Of a stretch of 64,000 bases of DNA, positions 1 to 9,400 are shown piece by piece. The notes beneath the pieces were generated by a model. The model searched no databases. It had not been told where the DNA came from and saw nothing but the letters and a program-made list of their open reading frames with translations. The DNA is from Harenicola maris (GTDB taxonomy: Bacteria; Pseudomonadota; Alphaproteobacteria; Rhodobacterales; Rhodobacteraceae). Location: the NCBI GenBank assembly GCA_018524345.1, contig JADQAZ010000002.1, positions 744,001 to 808,000 on the forward strand, written 5' to 3'. The position numbers and the translations under genes were made by a program. The first letter of the stretch is position 1; the number at the start of each line of letters is the position of its first letter.

Positions 1-10
1 TCATGGGCAT
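1..10 (-). CDS. Possible 5' end of a gene cut by the window edge (plsY by context only)
   Basis: On the minus strand an ATG at 10 opens a frame reading M-P-M before the window ends, with AAGG about ten bases upstream. It lies 63 bases downstream of the dihydroorotase-like gene in the same direction. In related Rhodobacteraceae the acyltransferase gene plsY commonly follows pyrC. Only three codons are visible, so the identity is inferred from gene order and is not shown by sequence. Confidence 0.2.
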
Positions 11-73
11 GGTCAGGGGCCTTTGTATCTGCGGTGGGGTCGGGCCAATAGTAGCACGGGATTTGCGTTGAGA

Positions 74-1351
74 TTATGGCGCGTGCACCCGTGTGCCGCC
101 AACCCAAGTGCCCAAGACGCGGCCCTGCATGCGGGCACCATCGAAGGGGGTGTTCTTGGATTTTGATTTCAATTTGAAACGATCAAGCACAAAGGGCGCG
201 CCCGGATCGAACAGGACAAGATCCGCCGGGGCGCCCTTGGCCAATCGCCCTGCGGGCAGGCCAAGGCGTTTCGCCGGGCCAAAGGACAGGGCGCCGAAGA
301 GGCGCGGCAGGGTGATCTGGCCGGAATGGAACAGGCGCAGCGCAGCAGGCAACAGGGTTTCAAGACCCACAGCGCCAGAGGCGGCCTCCTCATAGGGCAG
401 ACGTTTGCTTTCCTCGTCCTGCGGCGTGTGCATGGAGGAGATGGTGTCGATCAGGCCAGAGGACAGAGCCTCGATCAGGGCCATCCGGTCATCTTCGTCG
501 CGCAGGGGCGGCTTGACCTTGAAGAAGGTGCGGTAATCGCCAACGTCGAGGGAGTTGAGCGTCAGGTGATGGATCGAGGTGCCTGCGGTGATATCAAGGC
601 CATTGGCCTTGGCGCGGGCAAGGGCGGGCAGGGCGCGGGCGGTGGTGATCTGGTCGGCGTGATAGCGCGCGCCGGTCATCTCGATCAGGGCGATGTCGCG
701 ATCAAGGCCCATACGCTCGGCCATTGGCGACACGCCCGGCAGACCTTTGAGCGTGGCAAACTTGCCCGATGTGACCGCCGCGCCAGCGGAGAGGGAGGGG
801 TCCTGCGGGTGGGCAATGATCAGTGCGCCGAGGCTGCTGGCATAGGTCATGGCGCGGGCCAGAACCTTGGCATTGGTGCAGACCGCATCCCCGTCAGAGA
901 AAGCCACCGCGCCCGCGTCGCGCAGAAAGCCGATCTCGGTCATTTCGCGCCCTTCGCGGCCCTTGGTCAGGGCGGCGATGGCCAGCACATTCACCGCGCT
1001 GTCGGCGGCGGCGCGGCGCAGGGCGAATTCTAAGACCTCTGGCGTGTCGATGGCGGGCTGTGTGTCGGGGCGCACGACCATGGTGGTCACGCCGCCCGCC
1101 GCCGCCGCGCGGCCTGCGCTTGCATAGCTTTCCTTGTGCCGCTCGCCGGGCTCGCAGACTTTGACGCCAAGGTCGATGATGCCGGGGGCAAGGCAGTGGC
1201 CGCCCGCATCCACCAGACGTTCCGCCGGGCCGGGATCGCCCGATGTGCCGGTTTCGGCAATCAGCCCGTCCTTGATGCGCAGCCAACCGGGCGCATCGCG
1301 CCCTGTTTCGGGGTCGATCAAGCGGGCATTGGTGATCAGGGTTGTCGTCAT
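74..1351 (-). CDS. pyrC: Dihydroorotase-family protein lacking the metal ligands (PyrC'/PyrX-like)
   Basis: A class I dihydroorotase homologue of 425 residues, last gene of the pyrB operon seen here. The start is the ATG at 1351, which overlaps the preceding stop as ATGA; an upstream ATG at 1363 would sit inside that gene. Fold landmarks are clear: PGIIDLGVKVCEPG (57-70), AAAAGGVTT, and a C-terminal GRLAKGAPADLVLFDP. Metal and catalytic positions are altered. The usual HxH reads GVK (62-64), the HVST-type histidine reads Q in YHADQITT (230-237), and the catalytic TDHAPH reads SMHTPQ (306-311). By comparison with known non-catalytic PyrC' (PyrX) proteins that assemble with aspartate carbamoyltransferase, it is probably a structural partner of PyrB. 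Catalysis would then need another dihydroorotase elsewhere. Confidence 0.9.
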   Translation of the reverse strand: MTTTLITNARLIDPETGRDAPGWLRIKDGLIAETGTSGDPGPAERLVDAGGHCLAPGIIDLGVKVCEPGERHKESYASAGRAAAAGGVTTMVVRPDTQPAIDTPEVLEFALRRAAADSAVNVLAIAALTKGREGREMTEIGFLRDAGAVAFSDGDAVCTNAKVLARAMTYASSLGALIIAHPQDPSLSAGAAVTSGKFATLKGLPGVSPMAERMGLDRDIALIEMTGARYHADQITTARALPALARAKANGLDITAGTSIHHLTLNSLDVGDYRTFFKVKPPLRDEDDRMALIEALSSGLIDTISSMHTPQDEESKRLPYEEAASGAVGLETLLPAALRLFHSGQITLPRLFGALSFGPAKRLGLPAGRLAKGAPADLVLFDPGAPFVLDRFKLKSKSKNTPFDGARMQGRVLGTWVGGTRVHAP

Positions 1352-1899
1352 CCAGCCATCCACACAAATGCAAAGACAAAAAGGAAAAGGAAGAGCAGGC
1401 AGATCATCGCCACGCGCCCCGACATGGCCGCATCGCTGCGCGGTTTGGGGGCGGGCGCGGTATCCGCGCTTTGGGCCGCCGTGTCATCATAGGGCAGGGG
1501 GGCAAAGCGGGCGTGCTCGATATCCTCAAAGAAGGTCGCGATATGGCGCAGGGGCGCAGAGGGGCGCAGGGTTTGCGGATGCCCCGCAAAAGCGCCCGAT
1601 GTGACCACAAGGACATAGCCATCGAGCCTGTCCAGTTGCCCGCGCATCTGGTCGATCTGATCCGCCGGTATGTTTTGCCCTTGGGCGAGGTAGGCAGGCA
1701 GCCCGAGGTCCTCGAGGTCTTGCAAATCAAAGACCTGCACAAAGGTCGCGTTCAGTGCGGCGGCGCCCAAGGCGTCTTGCCACGCGCCGGTCTCGGCGCC
1801 GGTTTCGGCAAATTCGACGGCCTCTTCCGCGTTCAGATCAACGGCAAAGAGGCGTAGCACGCCGCGTTCGTGGCCGCTTATTTCCATCGGGGCGCTCAT
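1348..1899 (-). CDS. Hypothetical C-terminally anchored protein in the pyrB operon
   Basis: A protein of 183 residues that I cannot assign to a family. The ATG at 1899 overlaps the stop of the preceding gene as ATGA, and its own stop overlaps the next start the same way, so it is translationally coupled on both sides. The N-terminal 140 residues look soluble and acidic, with VLRLFAVDL near the start. A linker rich in A, P and S leads to one C-terminal hydrophobic helix (about 163-181, VAMICLLFLFLFVFAFVWMAG region), suggesting a tail anchor with the body in the cytoplasm. A role linked to the PyrB/PyrC' complex is only suggested by position. Confidence 0.75.
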   Translation of the reverse strand: MSAPMEISGHERGVLRLFAVDLNAEEAVEFAETGAETGAWQDALGAAALNATFVQVFDLQDLEDLGLPAYLAQGQNIPADQIDQMRGQLDRLDGYVLVVTSGAFAGHPQTLRPSAPLRHIATFFEDIEHARFAPLPYDDTAAQSADTAPAPKPRSDAAMSGRVAMICLLFLFLFVFAFVWMAG

Positions 1900-2441
1900 T
1901 GGGGCGCGGCCTTGACCCTGCGCGCGGTTTTTAGCGCGCGTTGGACCTCTGGCACCTGTGTCCCGAGGAATTCGAAGCCGGTTTTGACGGTATAGGACCC
2001 GCCCTTTGAGGTGCGCCGTCTCTGGCGGGCGAAATAGACCGAATCCCCCGACCAATCGATCTCGGTCGAGGGGCCGATTGGGTAATCGGACAGGGTTTTG
2101 GCACCGATGGGCGTGTCGGTGGCGATAAAGGCGCGTTGATCTGTCAGGGTATAGAAGGTGTGCCGCCGCACGTAGGCCTGCCAGAAGAACTTGCCAAAGA
2201 GGTTATAGGCCCCGACGCCGACGAAGATGAGCCCGAACAGGGGGAAGATGCGGGCGAACCCGTCAGAGAAAGACCGGGAAATAGAGGTCGCCTGCACCGT
2301 CCAATAGATCGCGAATCCGATGAAAAACACGTGGAACAGGGCCTGAGCGGGGTTGGTCCCCTTAAGCCTCACACCATGATCCGGGCGACCCTGCCACAAG
2401 ATTTCCTCGCCATCATGGAGGATATCTTCCCAGCCCTCCAT
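1896..2441 (-). CDS. PH-domain-like small membrane protein
   Basis: A protein of 181 residues whose start overlaps the pyrB stop by one base (TGATG). It opens with a cytoplasmic segment containing GEEILWQGRPD, a motif typical of bacterial PH-like (DUF304 type) membrane proteins. Two hydrophobic helices follow (about 33-52 and 64-84), then a beta-rich tail with FYTLTDQRAFIAT, again as in bacterial PH domains. The function is unknown. Homologues in this position can carry a misleading aspartate carbamoyltransferase label by proximity, but nothing in the sequence resembles that enzyme. The family call rests on motif resemblance. Confidence 0.75.
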   Translation of the reverse strand: MEGWEDILHDGEEILWQGRPDHGVRLKGTNPAQALFHVFFIGFAIYWTVQATSISRSFSDGFARIFPLFGLIFVGVGAYNLFGKFFWQAYVRRHTFYTLTDQRAFIATDTPIGAKTLSDYPIGPSTEIDWSGDSVYFARQRRRTSKGGSYTVKTGFEFLGTQVPEVQRALKTARRVKAAPQ

Positions 2442-3394
2442 CAGGCCGCGCCCTGCGCCGCGCGGGCGGCGCGCAGGTTCTGGGCCAGAAGGTCCATCGC
2501 GGCCATGCGGACGGCCACGCCCATTTCAACCTGTTCCTGAATCACCGATACGCGCGGATCGTCGGCGATGGCGCCGTCGATCTCTACCCCGCGGTTCATT
2601 GGGCCGGGGTGCATGACAATTGCGTCCGGTGCGGCATGGGAGAGTTTATCCGCGTCCAGCCCGTAGCGGTGGAAATATTCGCGTTCTGACGGGATAAAAC
2701 CGCCATCCATACGCTCGCGCTGCAATCGCAGCATCATCACCACGTCGCAGCCCTCAAGCCCCTGAGCCATGTCGTCATAAACCTCGACCCCCAGTTCCGC
2801 GACGCCGGAGGGCATCAGGGTGGGCGGGCCGACAAGGCGCACGCGGTTTTCCATTTTGCCCAGAAGCATGATGTTGGAACGGGCAACGCGGCTGTGGGCG
2901 ATATCGCCGCAGATGGCGATGTTCAGGCGGTGCAGCCGCCCCTTGTTGCGGCGGATCGTCAGGGCATCGAGCAGGGCCTGTGTGGGATGCTCGTGTTTGC
3001 CGTCGCCCGCATTCAGGATCGCGCAGTTCACCTTTTGCGCCAAAAGATCCACCGCGCCTGATTGCGGGTGGCGCACAACGATCAGGTCGGGGTGCATGGC
3101 GTTCAGGGTGACGGCGGTGTCGATCAGGGTTTCGCCCTTTTTGATCGAGCTGGCCTGCATGGCCATGTTCATCACATCCGCCCCGAGGCGCTTTCCGGCA
3201 AGCTCGAAGCTGGCCTGTGTGCGGGTCGAATTTTCGAAGAACATGTTGATCTGGGTCAGACCGGCAAGGGCATCGCCGTGTTTGTTGTCCGAACGGCTCA
3301 GATCAACATAGTGGTCGGCGCGGTCCAAGAGTGCCGTGATTGCCGCAGGCGGCAGGGTTTCGATCCCTAAAAGGTGTTTCGCGGTGAAGCTCAT
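2441..3394 (-). CDS. pyrB: Aspartate carbamoyltransferase catalytic subunit
   Basis: PyrB condenses carbamoyl phosphate and aspartate in the first committed step of pyrimidine synthesis. The 317-residue length is normal for the catalytic chain. Family signatures are intact: [13 protein letters not shown] (52-64) for carbamoyl phosphate binding, [11 protein letters not shown] (133-143), and [11 protein letters not shown] (261-271). The ATG at 3394 is preceded by GAGGGATC; the frame stays open far upstream but without PyrB similarity. It begins a tight operon with two unknown membrane genes and the PyrC'-like gene. No pyrI regulatory subunit is present, which fits a PyrB that pairs with a dihydroorotase-like partner. 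Confidence 0.97.
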   Translation of the reverse strand: MSFTAKHLLGIETLPPAAITALLDRADHYVDLSRSDNKHGDALAGLTQINMFFENSTRTQASFELAGKRLGADVMNMAMQASSIKKGETLIDTAVTLNAMHPDLIVVRHPQSGAVDLLAQKVNCAILNAGDGKHEHPTQALLDALTIRRNKGRLHRLNIAICGDIAHSRVARSNIMLLGKMENRVRLVGPPTLMPSGVAELGVEVYDDMAQGLEGCDVVMMLRLQRERMDGGFIPSEREYFHRYGLDADKLSHAAPDAIVMHPGPMNRGVEIDGAIADDPRVSVIQEQVEMGVAVRMAAMDLLAQNLRAARAAQGAA

Positions 3395-3475
3395 GATCCC
3401 TCGGCGCAGCTGTCTGTTCCCCTTAGCCCAAAGGCGGGTGTTGCGGCAAGATGCGCAGGCCCCTAGTTTGCGCAG

Positions 3476-4279
3476 ATGATGGATTGGGCAGAATACGCCG
3501 CCGCGCGAGTCGCGCTGGACTGGCAGATCGAACTGGGCGCTGACGAGGCGATCGGGGATAGCCCCGTGGATCGCACCGAATTGCCCGCCGATACGCCCTT
3601 TGAAAAGCGCAAAGCCCCCGCCAAAACCGAAGGCGGCCTGCCGCCCAAGCCGCCGGTGCCAAGGCCGGTGGCCGATGTGGACGGCGCAGCGGAGGCGAAG
3701 GCTGCCGTGGCTTCGGTGGCCGATATCGAGGGTCTTCGCGCGGCGATGGAGGGGTTCCCCCATTGCGACCTCAAACGCGGCGCGCGCAATTTTGTGTTCG
3801 CCGATGGCAATCCCGACGCGAAAGTCATGGTCATTGGCGAGGCGCCGGGGCCGGAGGAGGACAAACAGGGCAAGCCCTTTGTCGGCCGCGCGGGCATGAT
3901 GCTGGATAAGATGTTCGGCGCCATCGGGATGTCGCGGGGCGGGCCGGATCCGGCCGCGTCGATCTATCTGACCAATATCCTGCCGTGGCGGCCGCCGCAG
4001 GACAGGGATCCGACCAAGGAGGAGCTCGACATGATGCGTCCCTTCCTTGAACGCCACGTCGAACTCGCCGCGCCCGAGGTTCTGATCCTGATGGGCAACC
4101 ACGCCTGCATGGCCCTGATGGGGCGCAAGGGGATCACCCGTCTGCGCGGCGAATGGGTCGAAACTCTGGGCAAGCCTGCCTTGCCAATGTTTCACCCGCA
4201 CTACCTTTTGCGCACGCCCTCGGCCAAGCGTGAGGCTTGGGCGGATTTGCTGATGCTGAAGGCGCGTCTTGAAAAATAG
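3476..4279 (+). CDS. Family 4-like uracil-DNA glycosylase without Fe-S cysteines
   Basis: A DNA repair enzyme expected to excise uracil from DNA. After a proline-rich N-terminal 80 residues, the catalytic domain carries motif [21 protein letters not shown] (121-140), the [11 protein letters not shown] strand (164-174) and motif [15 protein letters not shown] (239-252). The 267-residue length fits. Classical family 4 enzymes bind a [4Fe-4S] cluster with four cysteines. Here only Cys97 (in FPHCDLK) and Cys211 (in NHACM) exist in the whole protein, so that cluster cannot form in the usual way. It is divergent from pyrB with an 81-base gap. ATG at 3476 or 3479 are equally plausible starts. Confidence 0.88.
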   Translation: MMDWAEYAAARVALDWQIELGADEAIGDSPVDRTELPADTPFEKRKAPAKTEGGLPPKPPVPRPVADVDGAAEAKAAVASVADIEGLRAAMEGFPHCDLKRGARNFVFADGNPDAKVMVIGEAPGPEEDKQGKPFVGRAGMMLDKMFGAIGMSRGGPDPAASIYLTNILPWRPPQDRDPTKEELDMMRPFLERHVELAAPEVLILMGNHACMALMGRKGITRLRGEWVETLGKPALPMFHPHYLLRTPSAKREAWADLLMLKARLEK

Positions 4280-4297
4280 CACAGGAAGGCCCCTGCC

Positions 4298-4840
4298 ATG
4301 TCCCGATTAGATGAGAGCCTTGAGTTCATTCCTGTGCGGATCGCTGTCCTGACGGTCAGCGACAGTCGCTCAATCGAGCAGGATAAATCCGGCCAGACGC
4401 TGGTGGAGCGGATCCAAGCGGCGGGGCATCAGGTTGCCGCGCGGATGATCCTGCCCGATGAGCGGGCCGAGATTGCCGATCAGCTGCGGACATGGTGCGC
4501 CGATCCGCAGATCGATGTGGTGATCAGCACCGGCGGCACGGGCCTTACGGGGCGGGATGTCACCGTTGAGGCGCACCGCGATGTTTATGAAAAAGAGATC
4601 GACGCCTTCGGCACGGTGTTCACCATTGTTTCGATGCAAAAGATCGGCACAAGCGCGGTGCAAAGCCGTGCGACGGGCGGGGTGGCGCAGGGCACCTACC
4701 TGTTTGCCCTGCCGGGATCACCGGGGGCTTGCCGTGATGCTTGGGACGAAATCTTGGTCAAACAGCTCGACTACCGGCACCGGCCTTGTAACTTTGTTGA
4801 GATATTTCCGCGCCTAACGGAAAAGTTGCGACGGAAATAG
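4298..4840 (+). CDS. moaB: Molybdenum cofactor biosynthesis protein MoaB/MogA family
   Basis: A 180-residue cytoplasmic enzyme of molybdopterin maturation, in the MogA/MoaB family that adenylylates molybdopterin before metal insertion. The diagnostic loop [13 protein letters not shown] (about 71-83) and the downstream [15 protein letters not shown] (about 135-149) match the MPT-binding fold. GGAAGG lies ahead of the ATG at 4298. It starts 18 bases after the glycosylase and may share its transcript. It provides an upstream step for the mob/moeA operon at 18.6-21.9 kb and for the molybdenum hydroxylase near 51-54 kb. Confidence 0.93.
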   Translation: MSRLDESLEFIPVRIAVLTVSDSRSIEQDKSGQTLVERIQAAGHQVAARMILPDERAEIADQLRTWCADPQIDVVISTGGTGLTGRDVTVEAHRDVYEKEIDAFGTVFTIVSMQKIGTSAVQSRATGGVAQGTYLFALPGSPGACRDAWDEILVKQLDYRHRPCNFVEIFPRLTEKLRRK

Positions 4841-4852
4841 GCGTTTGTCGCG

Positions 4853-4858
4853 TATAAT
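4853..4858 (+). promoter_or_regulatory. Candidate -10 box (TATAAT) for the RND operon
   Basis: A perfect TATAAT sits 12 bases after the moaB stop and 78 bases before the start of the RND adaptor gene, in an unusually AT-rich stretch. No good -35 box is found at 16-18 bases; TTGCGA lies 21 bases upstream. This suggests separate, possibly activator-dependent transcription of the pump operon. Confidence 0.4.
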
Positions 4859-4936
4859 ATCAGCACCGTAGGGCTGTATCGCGGCTGTGCCCTGCTTTTC
4901 CCCGGGCCATGCCCGCACAGACTGGTTGAAACATAG

Positions 4937-6427
4937 ATGCGATTTTTACGCAGATCCCTTGTTGGATTGTTTTTGATGGCCCTGACACTGGGCCTCTTTG
5001 CCGTTGCGGCGGATATGTTCAACTCTGCCTATCAGGACAGGCTGAACCGCGAGGCGCGGGTGCGTCCGGCGCGCGAGCAGGTCTCTGCTGTGAATGTTGT
5101 GGTGGTGCGGCCTGAAACGGTGCGGCCGGAAATGACGGTCTTCGGGCAGGTGCTCAGCCGCCGCACGCTGGACCTGCGCGCGCCTGCGGGCGGGCGGATA
5201 CTGTCGCTGGCGGAGAGTTTCGAGGAAGGCGGCGCGGTGACGGCGGGCACGGTTCTGGCGCGGCTTGATCCCACGGATGCAAGGGCGGCGCTTGATGTGG
5301 CCCGCACCGATCAGCTGGAAGCAGAGGCGGAGCTGCGCGATGCGCAGCGTGCGGTTATTCTGGCGCAGGATGAATTGACCGCAGCGCGGGCACAAAGCGA
5401 GCTGCGCGAGGCGGCCCTGCGCCGCCAACGCGATTTGCAATCGCGCGGGGTCGGCACAGAGGCCGCGATCGAGGCCGCGGCTCTGGCCCTGTCTGCCGCC
5501 GATCAGGCGGTGCTGTCGCGCCGCCAATCGCTGGCGCAGGCCGAAACGCGGGTGGATCAGGCCAACAACCGGCTGGCACGGCAGGCCGTGGCCCTCGCCA
5601 ATGCGCAGCGCGATATTGAGGACACGGTCATCACCGCCGCCTTTGACGGTATTCTGGCCGAGGTTTCCGTCGTTGCGGGCGGGATCGTGGCGCAGAACGA
5701 GCGGATCGCGGGCCTTGTTGATCCCGAGGCTTTGGAGGTTTCCTTCCGCGTCTCCACCGCCCAATACGCCAGATTGCTGGACGCGGACGGGCGGCTTGTC
5801 ACCGCGCCGGTGACGGTTGAGCTGGATGTTTTGGGCCTTGGCCTTGAGGCCAGCGGGCAGCTTGCCCGTGTTTCGGCGGCTGTGGGGGAGGGGCAGACGG
5901 GGCGTTTGATCTTTGCGCGGCTCGATAGCTTTGCAGGCTTCCGTCCCGGCGATTTTGTCACCGTCCGCATTGACGAGCCCCCTCTTGAGGGCGTCGCGCG
6001 GGTTCCAGCCACAGCGGTGGACGCGGGTCAGACGGTTCTGGTTGTGGGCGAGGACGAGCGTCTTGAGGTGGCCGAGGTTGAGATCATGCGCCAGCAGGGG
6101 GACGATGTTCTGATCCGTGCGCCCGGCCTTGAGGGCAAACAGATCGTTGCCGAACGCTCCCCCCTTGTCGGGCCGGGTATTCGCGTGCGGGTTTTGACGC
6201 CCGCGGGCGAGGCGCAGGCCGCCGCGCCAGATGCCGCCCCCAAGCCGGAGCGCCAAGGGCCGGAGCTTGTTGACCTGTCGCCAGAGCGGCGCGCAAAGCT
6301 GATTGCCTTGGTCGAGGGAAGCGAGGGGATGCCCTCCGAGGCGAAGCAACGCTTCCTTGCCCAGCTTGGCAAAGACAGGGTGCCCGCCCGCATGATCGAG
6401 CGGATCGAAGCAAGGGCGGGGGGATAG
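4937..6427 (+). CDS. RND efflux periplasmic adaptor subunit (HlyD/MFP family)
   Basis: The membrane-fusion subunit that links an inner-membrane RND pump to an outer-membrane channel. It has an N-terminal anchor helix (about 10-29), a first half of the lipoyl-like hairpin around SRRTLDLRAPAGGRILSL, a long coiled-coil arm (about 110-230, rich in A, E, Q and R), then the second lipoyl half around TAAFDGILAEV and beta-barrel domains. At 496 residues it is longer than the usual 350-420. The extra part is a charged C-terminal tail (about 425-496) after an AAAPDAAPKP linker. The permease follows after 6 bases. No TolC-like gene is nearby. Confidence 0.92.
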   Translation: MRFLRRSLVGLFLMALTLGLFAVAADMFNSAYQDRLNREARVRPAREQVSAVNVVVVRPETVRPEMTVFGQVLSRRTLDLRAPAGGRILSLAESFEEGGAVTAGTVLARLDPTDARAALDVARTDQLEAEAELRDAQRAVILAQDELTAARAQSELREAALRRQRDLQSRGVGTEAAIEAAALALSAADQAVLSRRQSLAQAETRVDQANNRLARQAVALANAQRDIEDTVITAAFDGILAEVSVVAGGIVAQNERIAGLVDPEALEVSFRVSTAQYARLLDADGRLVTAPVTVELDVLGLGLEASGQLARVSAAVGEGQTGRLIFARLDSFAGFRPGDFVTVRIDEPPLEGVARVPATAVDAGQTVLVVGEDERLEVAEVEIMRQQGDDVLIRAPGLEGKQIVAERSPLVGPGIRVRVLTPAGEAQAAAPDAAPKPERQGPELVDLSPERRAKLIALVEGSEGMPSEAKQRFLAQLGKDRVPARMIERIEARAGG

Positions 6428-6433
6428 CGCGCC

Positions 6434-9400
6434 ATGGCACATCCGGCATCGGGCATCATCGACTATTTCACCCGCCACAGGACGGCGGCGAACCTGCTCC
6501 TTGTGCTTTTGATCGTTGCCGGAATTGCGGCCTTCCCGCGGATGCGGGCGCAGTATTTTCCCGATGTGATCCTTGACAGCGTCAATGTCACGGTGGGTTG
6601 GGACGGGGCGGGCGCGGAAGATGTGGACAATGCCATTGTCGACATCATGGAGCCTGCTCTTTTGGCCGTTGAGGGGGTGGAAAGCTCCTCCTCCACCAGC
6701 CGCGAGGGCCGCGCGTCGATCCGGCTGGAGTTCGAGGCAAACTGGGACATGGCCCGCGCGACCGAGGACGTGCAGCAGGCCGTAGATGCCATCAGCGATC
6801 TGCCCGAGGGCAGCGATGATCCCAACGTCCGCCGCAGCGTTTGGCGCGACAGGGTGACCGATGTGATCATTTCCGGCCCTGTCGGGGTGGATCAACTCGC
6901 GCGGTTTTCCGACGAATTCGCCTCGCGCCTGTTTGCCCAAGGGGTGACGCGCACCACCATTCGCGGCATTGCCGCGCCGGAGATTTTGGTCGAGGTGCCC
7001 TCGACCGCTTTGATCACCAACGACATCTCTATGGCCGAGATCGCCGCCGCCATCGCGGCAGAGGCCGACGCTGCGCCTGCGGGGGATGTGACCGGGGCGA
7101 ATGCACGGGTGCGCACGGGCGTTGCGAAACGCACACCAGAGCAGATCAACGGCATTGTCCTGCGCTCTGGCAGTGACGGTCAGGACCGTCTGACCATTGG
7201 CGATGTGGCGCAGATCACCGTGGCGGGGGTGGACCGCGAGCGGGGGTATTTTGTCGGCGACAACCCTGCGATTTCGGTGCGGATTGATCGATCCTCCCGC
7301 GGGGATGCGATTGAGATCCAACGGCAGGTGGAGGACGTGGCCGCGGATATGATGCTTGGCCTGCCGCGCGGTGTCACCATCGAACTGATCCGCGCCCGTT
7401 CCGAGGAAATCTCGGGCCGGTTGCGGATTTTGCTTGAGAACGGTTTGACGGGCCTCGCCTTGGTTGTCGGCTTGCTGTTCCTGTTCCTCAATGCGCGCAC
7501 GGCGATCTGGGTGGCGGCGGGGATTCCGGTGGCGATGTTTGCGGCGATCTTCCTGATGTGGGCGGCGGGGCTGACCCTGAACATGATCTCGCTCTTTGCG
7601 CTTCTGATCACCCTTGGCATCGTGGTGGATGACGCGATTGTGGTGGGGGAGCATGCCGACTTTCGCGCGCGAAGGTTGGGAGAGGCCCCAGCGGATGCGG
7701 CCTCTAACGCCGCGCGGCGCATGGTGGGGCCGGTGTTTTCGGCGACGATCACAACCGTCATCGCCTTCTCGGCGCTGACCCTTGTTGAGGGGCGCTTTGG
7801 GGAGCTGATCGCGGATATTCCCTTTACGGTGACAGCAGTTTTGATCGCCTCGCTTGTGGAGTGTTTCCTGATCCTGCCGAACCACATGAACCATGCCTTG
7901 GCGGCCAGTTCTGGCAGGTTGGCGTGGTATGATTACCCCTCGCATTACGTGAACAAGGGGTTCGATTGGTTCCGCAGCACCCTGTTCCGCCGGTTTATCG
8001 CCTTTGTGATCTGGGCACGCTATCCGGTGCTTGCCCTGCTGTTTGTGGTGCTGGCCAGTCAGGCGGTTCTGGTTATCCGGGGCGAGGTTCAGTGGCGGTT
8101 CTTTTCCGCGCCGGAAGAGGGCTCTGTGTCGGGCAACTTTGCCATGGTGCCGGGGGCCACGCGGGAGGATACGGTGGCGCAGATGCGCGCCTTGCAGGCG
8201 GCGGTTGACGCATTGGGGCGCGAGTATGCGGCCGAGCATGGGCGCAATCCGGTGGCCTATTCGCTGGCCGAGATTGGCGGCAACACCGGGCGGGGCCTTG
8301 CCGGTGTGGATGGGAAGGAAAGCTATCAGCTCGGCTCCATCGCGGTTGAGTTGATCGACGCGGATCTGCGCCCCTATGCCAGCGCCGTTTTCGTGCAGGA
8401 CCTGCAAGAGCGCGTGGCCCGTCACCCGATGACCGAGACCCTTGCCTTTCGCCGTTGGCGCGGCGGGCCGGGCGGGGATGCGATTGATATCCAGCTCTTC
8501 GGCGCCGGCACACCGCAGCTCAAGACCGCCGCCGAGGCTTTGAAAAGCAGGTTGGCGCAGTTTGGCGAGGTGTCAGCCCTTGAGGACAGTTTGGCCTACG
8601 ACAAGGAGGAGTTGATCCTTGATCTGACTCCGCAGGGGCAGGCGCTTGGTTTCACGATTGATGGCCTTGGCTCCATCCTGCGCAACCGTTTGGGCGGGAT
8701 CGAGGCGGCGACCTTCCCTGTCGGTTCCCGGTCTGCTTCCGTTCGGGTTGAGCTTCCCGAGGGGGAGCTGACGGCGGATTTTCTGAGCCGGACGCAGATG
8801 CGCAGCCCGGACGGGGTCTATGTGCCGCTGGCCGATATTGTGCGGGTGGAGCGGTCAAACGGGTTCTCGACCATCATCCGCGAAAACGGGATCAGGCTTG
8901 TCTCTGTCACCGGTGATCTGGACGATGAGAATGCCGCGCGGGCGGAGGAGATCATGACCATCATCGCCGATACCATCCTGCCGGAGTTGCAGGAGGAATT
9001 CGGTGTGTCCTTCAAGATGGACGGGCTTTCGGCGCAGGAGCGCGATTTCCTGTCGGACGCTTTGGTCGGCTTCGGGTTTTGCCTCGTCGGGATTTACCTG
9101 ACACTGGCTTGGGTGTTCTCAAGCTGGACCCGCCCTGCCTTGATCATGGCGATCATTCCCTTTGGCCTGATTGGCACGATCTATGGCCATGCGGCATGGG
9201 GTCTGCCGCTGAGCATGTTCACGGTGGTGGGCCTGATCGGGATGTCGGGGATTATCATCAACGATTCGATTGTTCTTGTGACGACGGTGGATGAGTATTC
9301 CGAAAACCGGGGGCTGGTGCCTGCGATCATCGACGGGGTGGCGGATCGTTTGCGGCCTGTTTTGCTGACCACCCTGACCACGGTGATTGGCCTGACGCCC

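Noticed and set aside
4946..8425. An 1159-codon open frame on the minus strand over the first RND operon
   Set aside because: It is antisense to two clear RND genes, is rich in R, G, H and P, and has no family motif; it is a shadow frame of GC-rich coding DNA.
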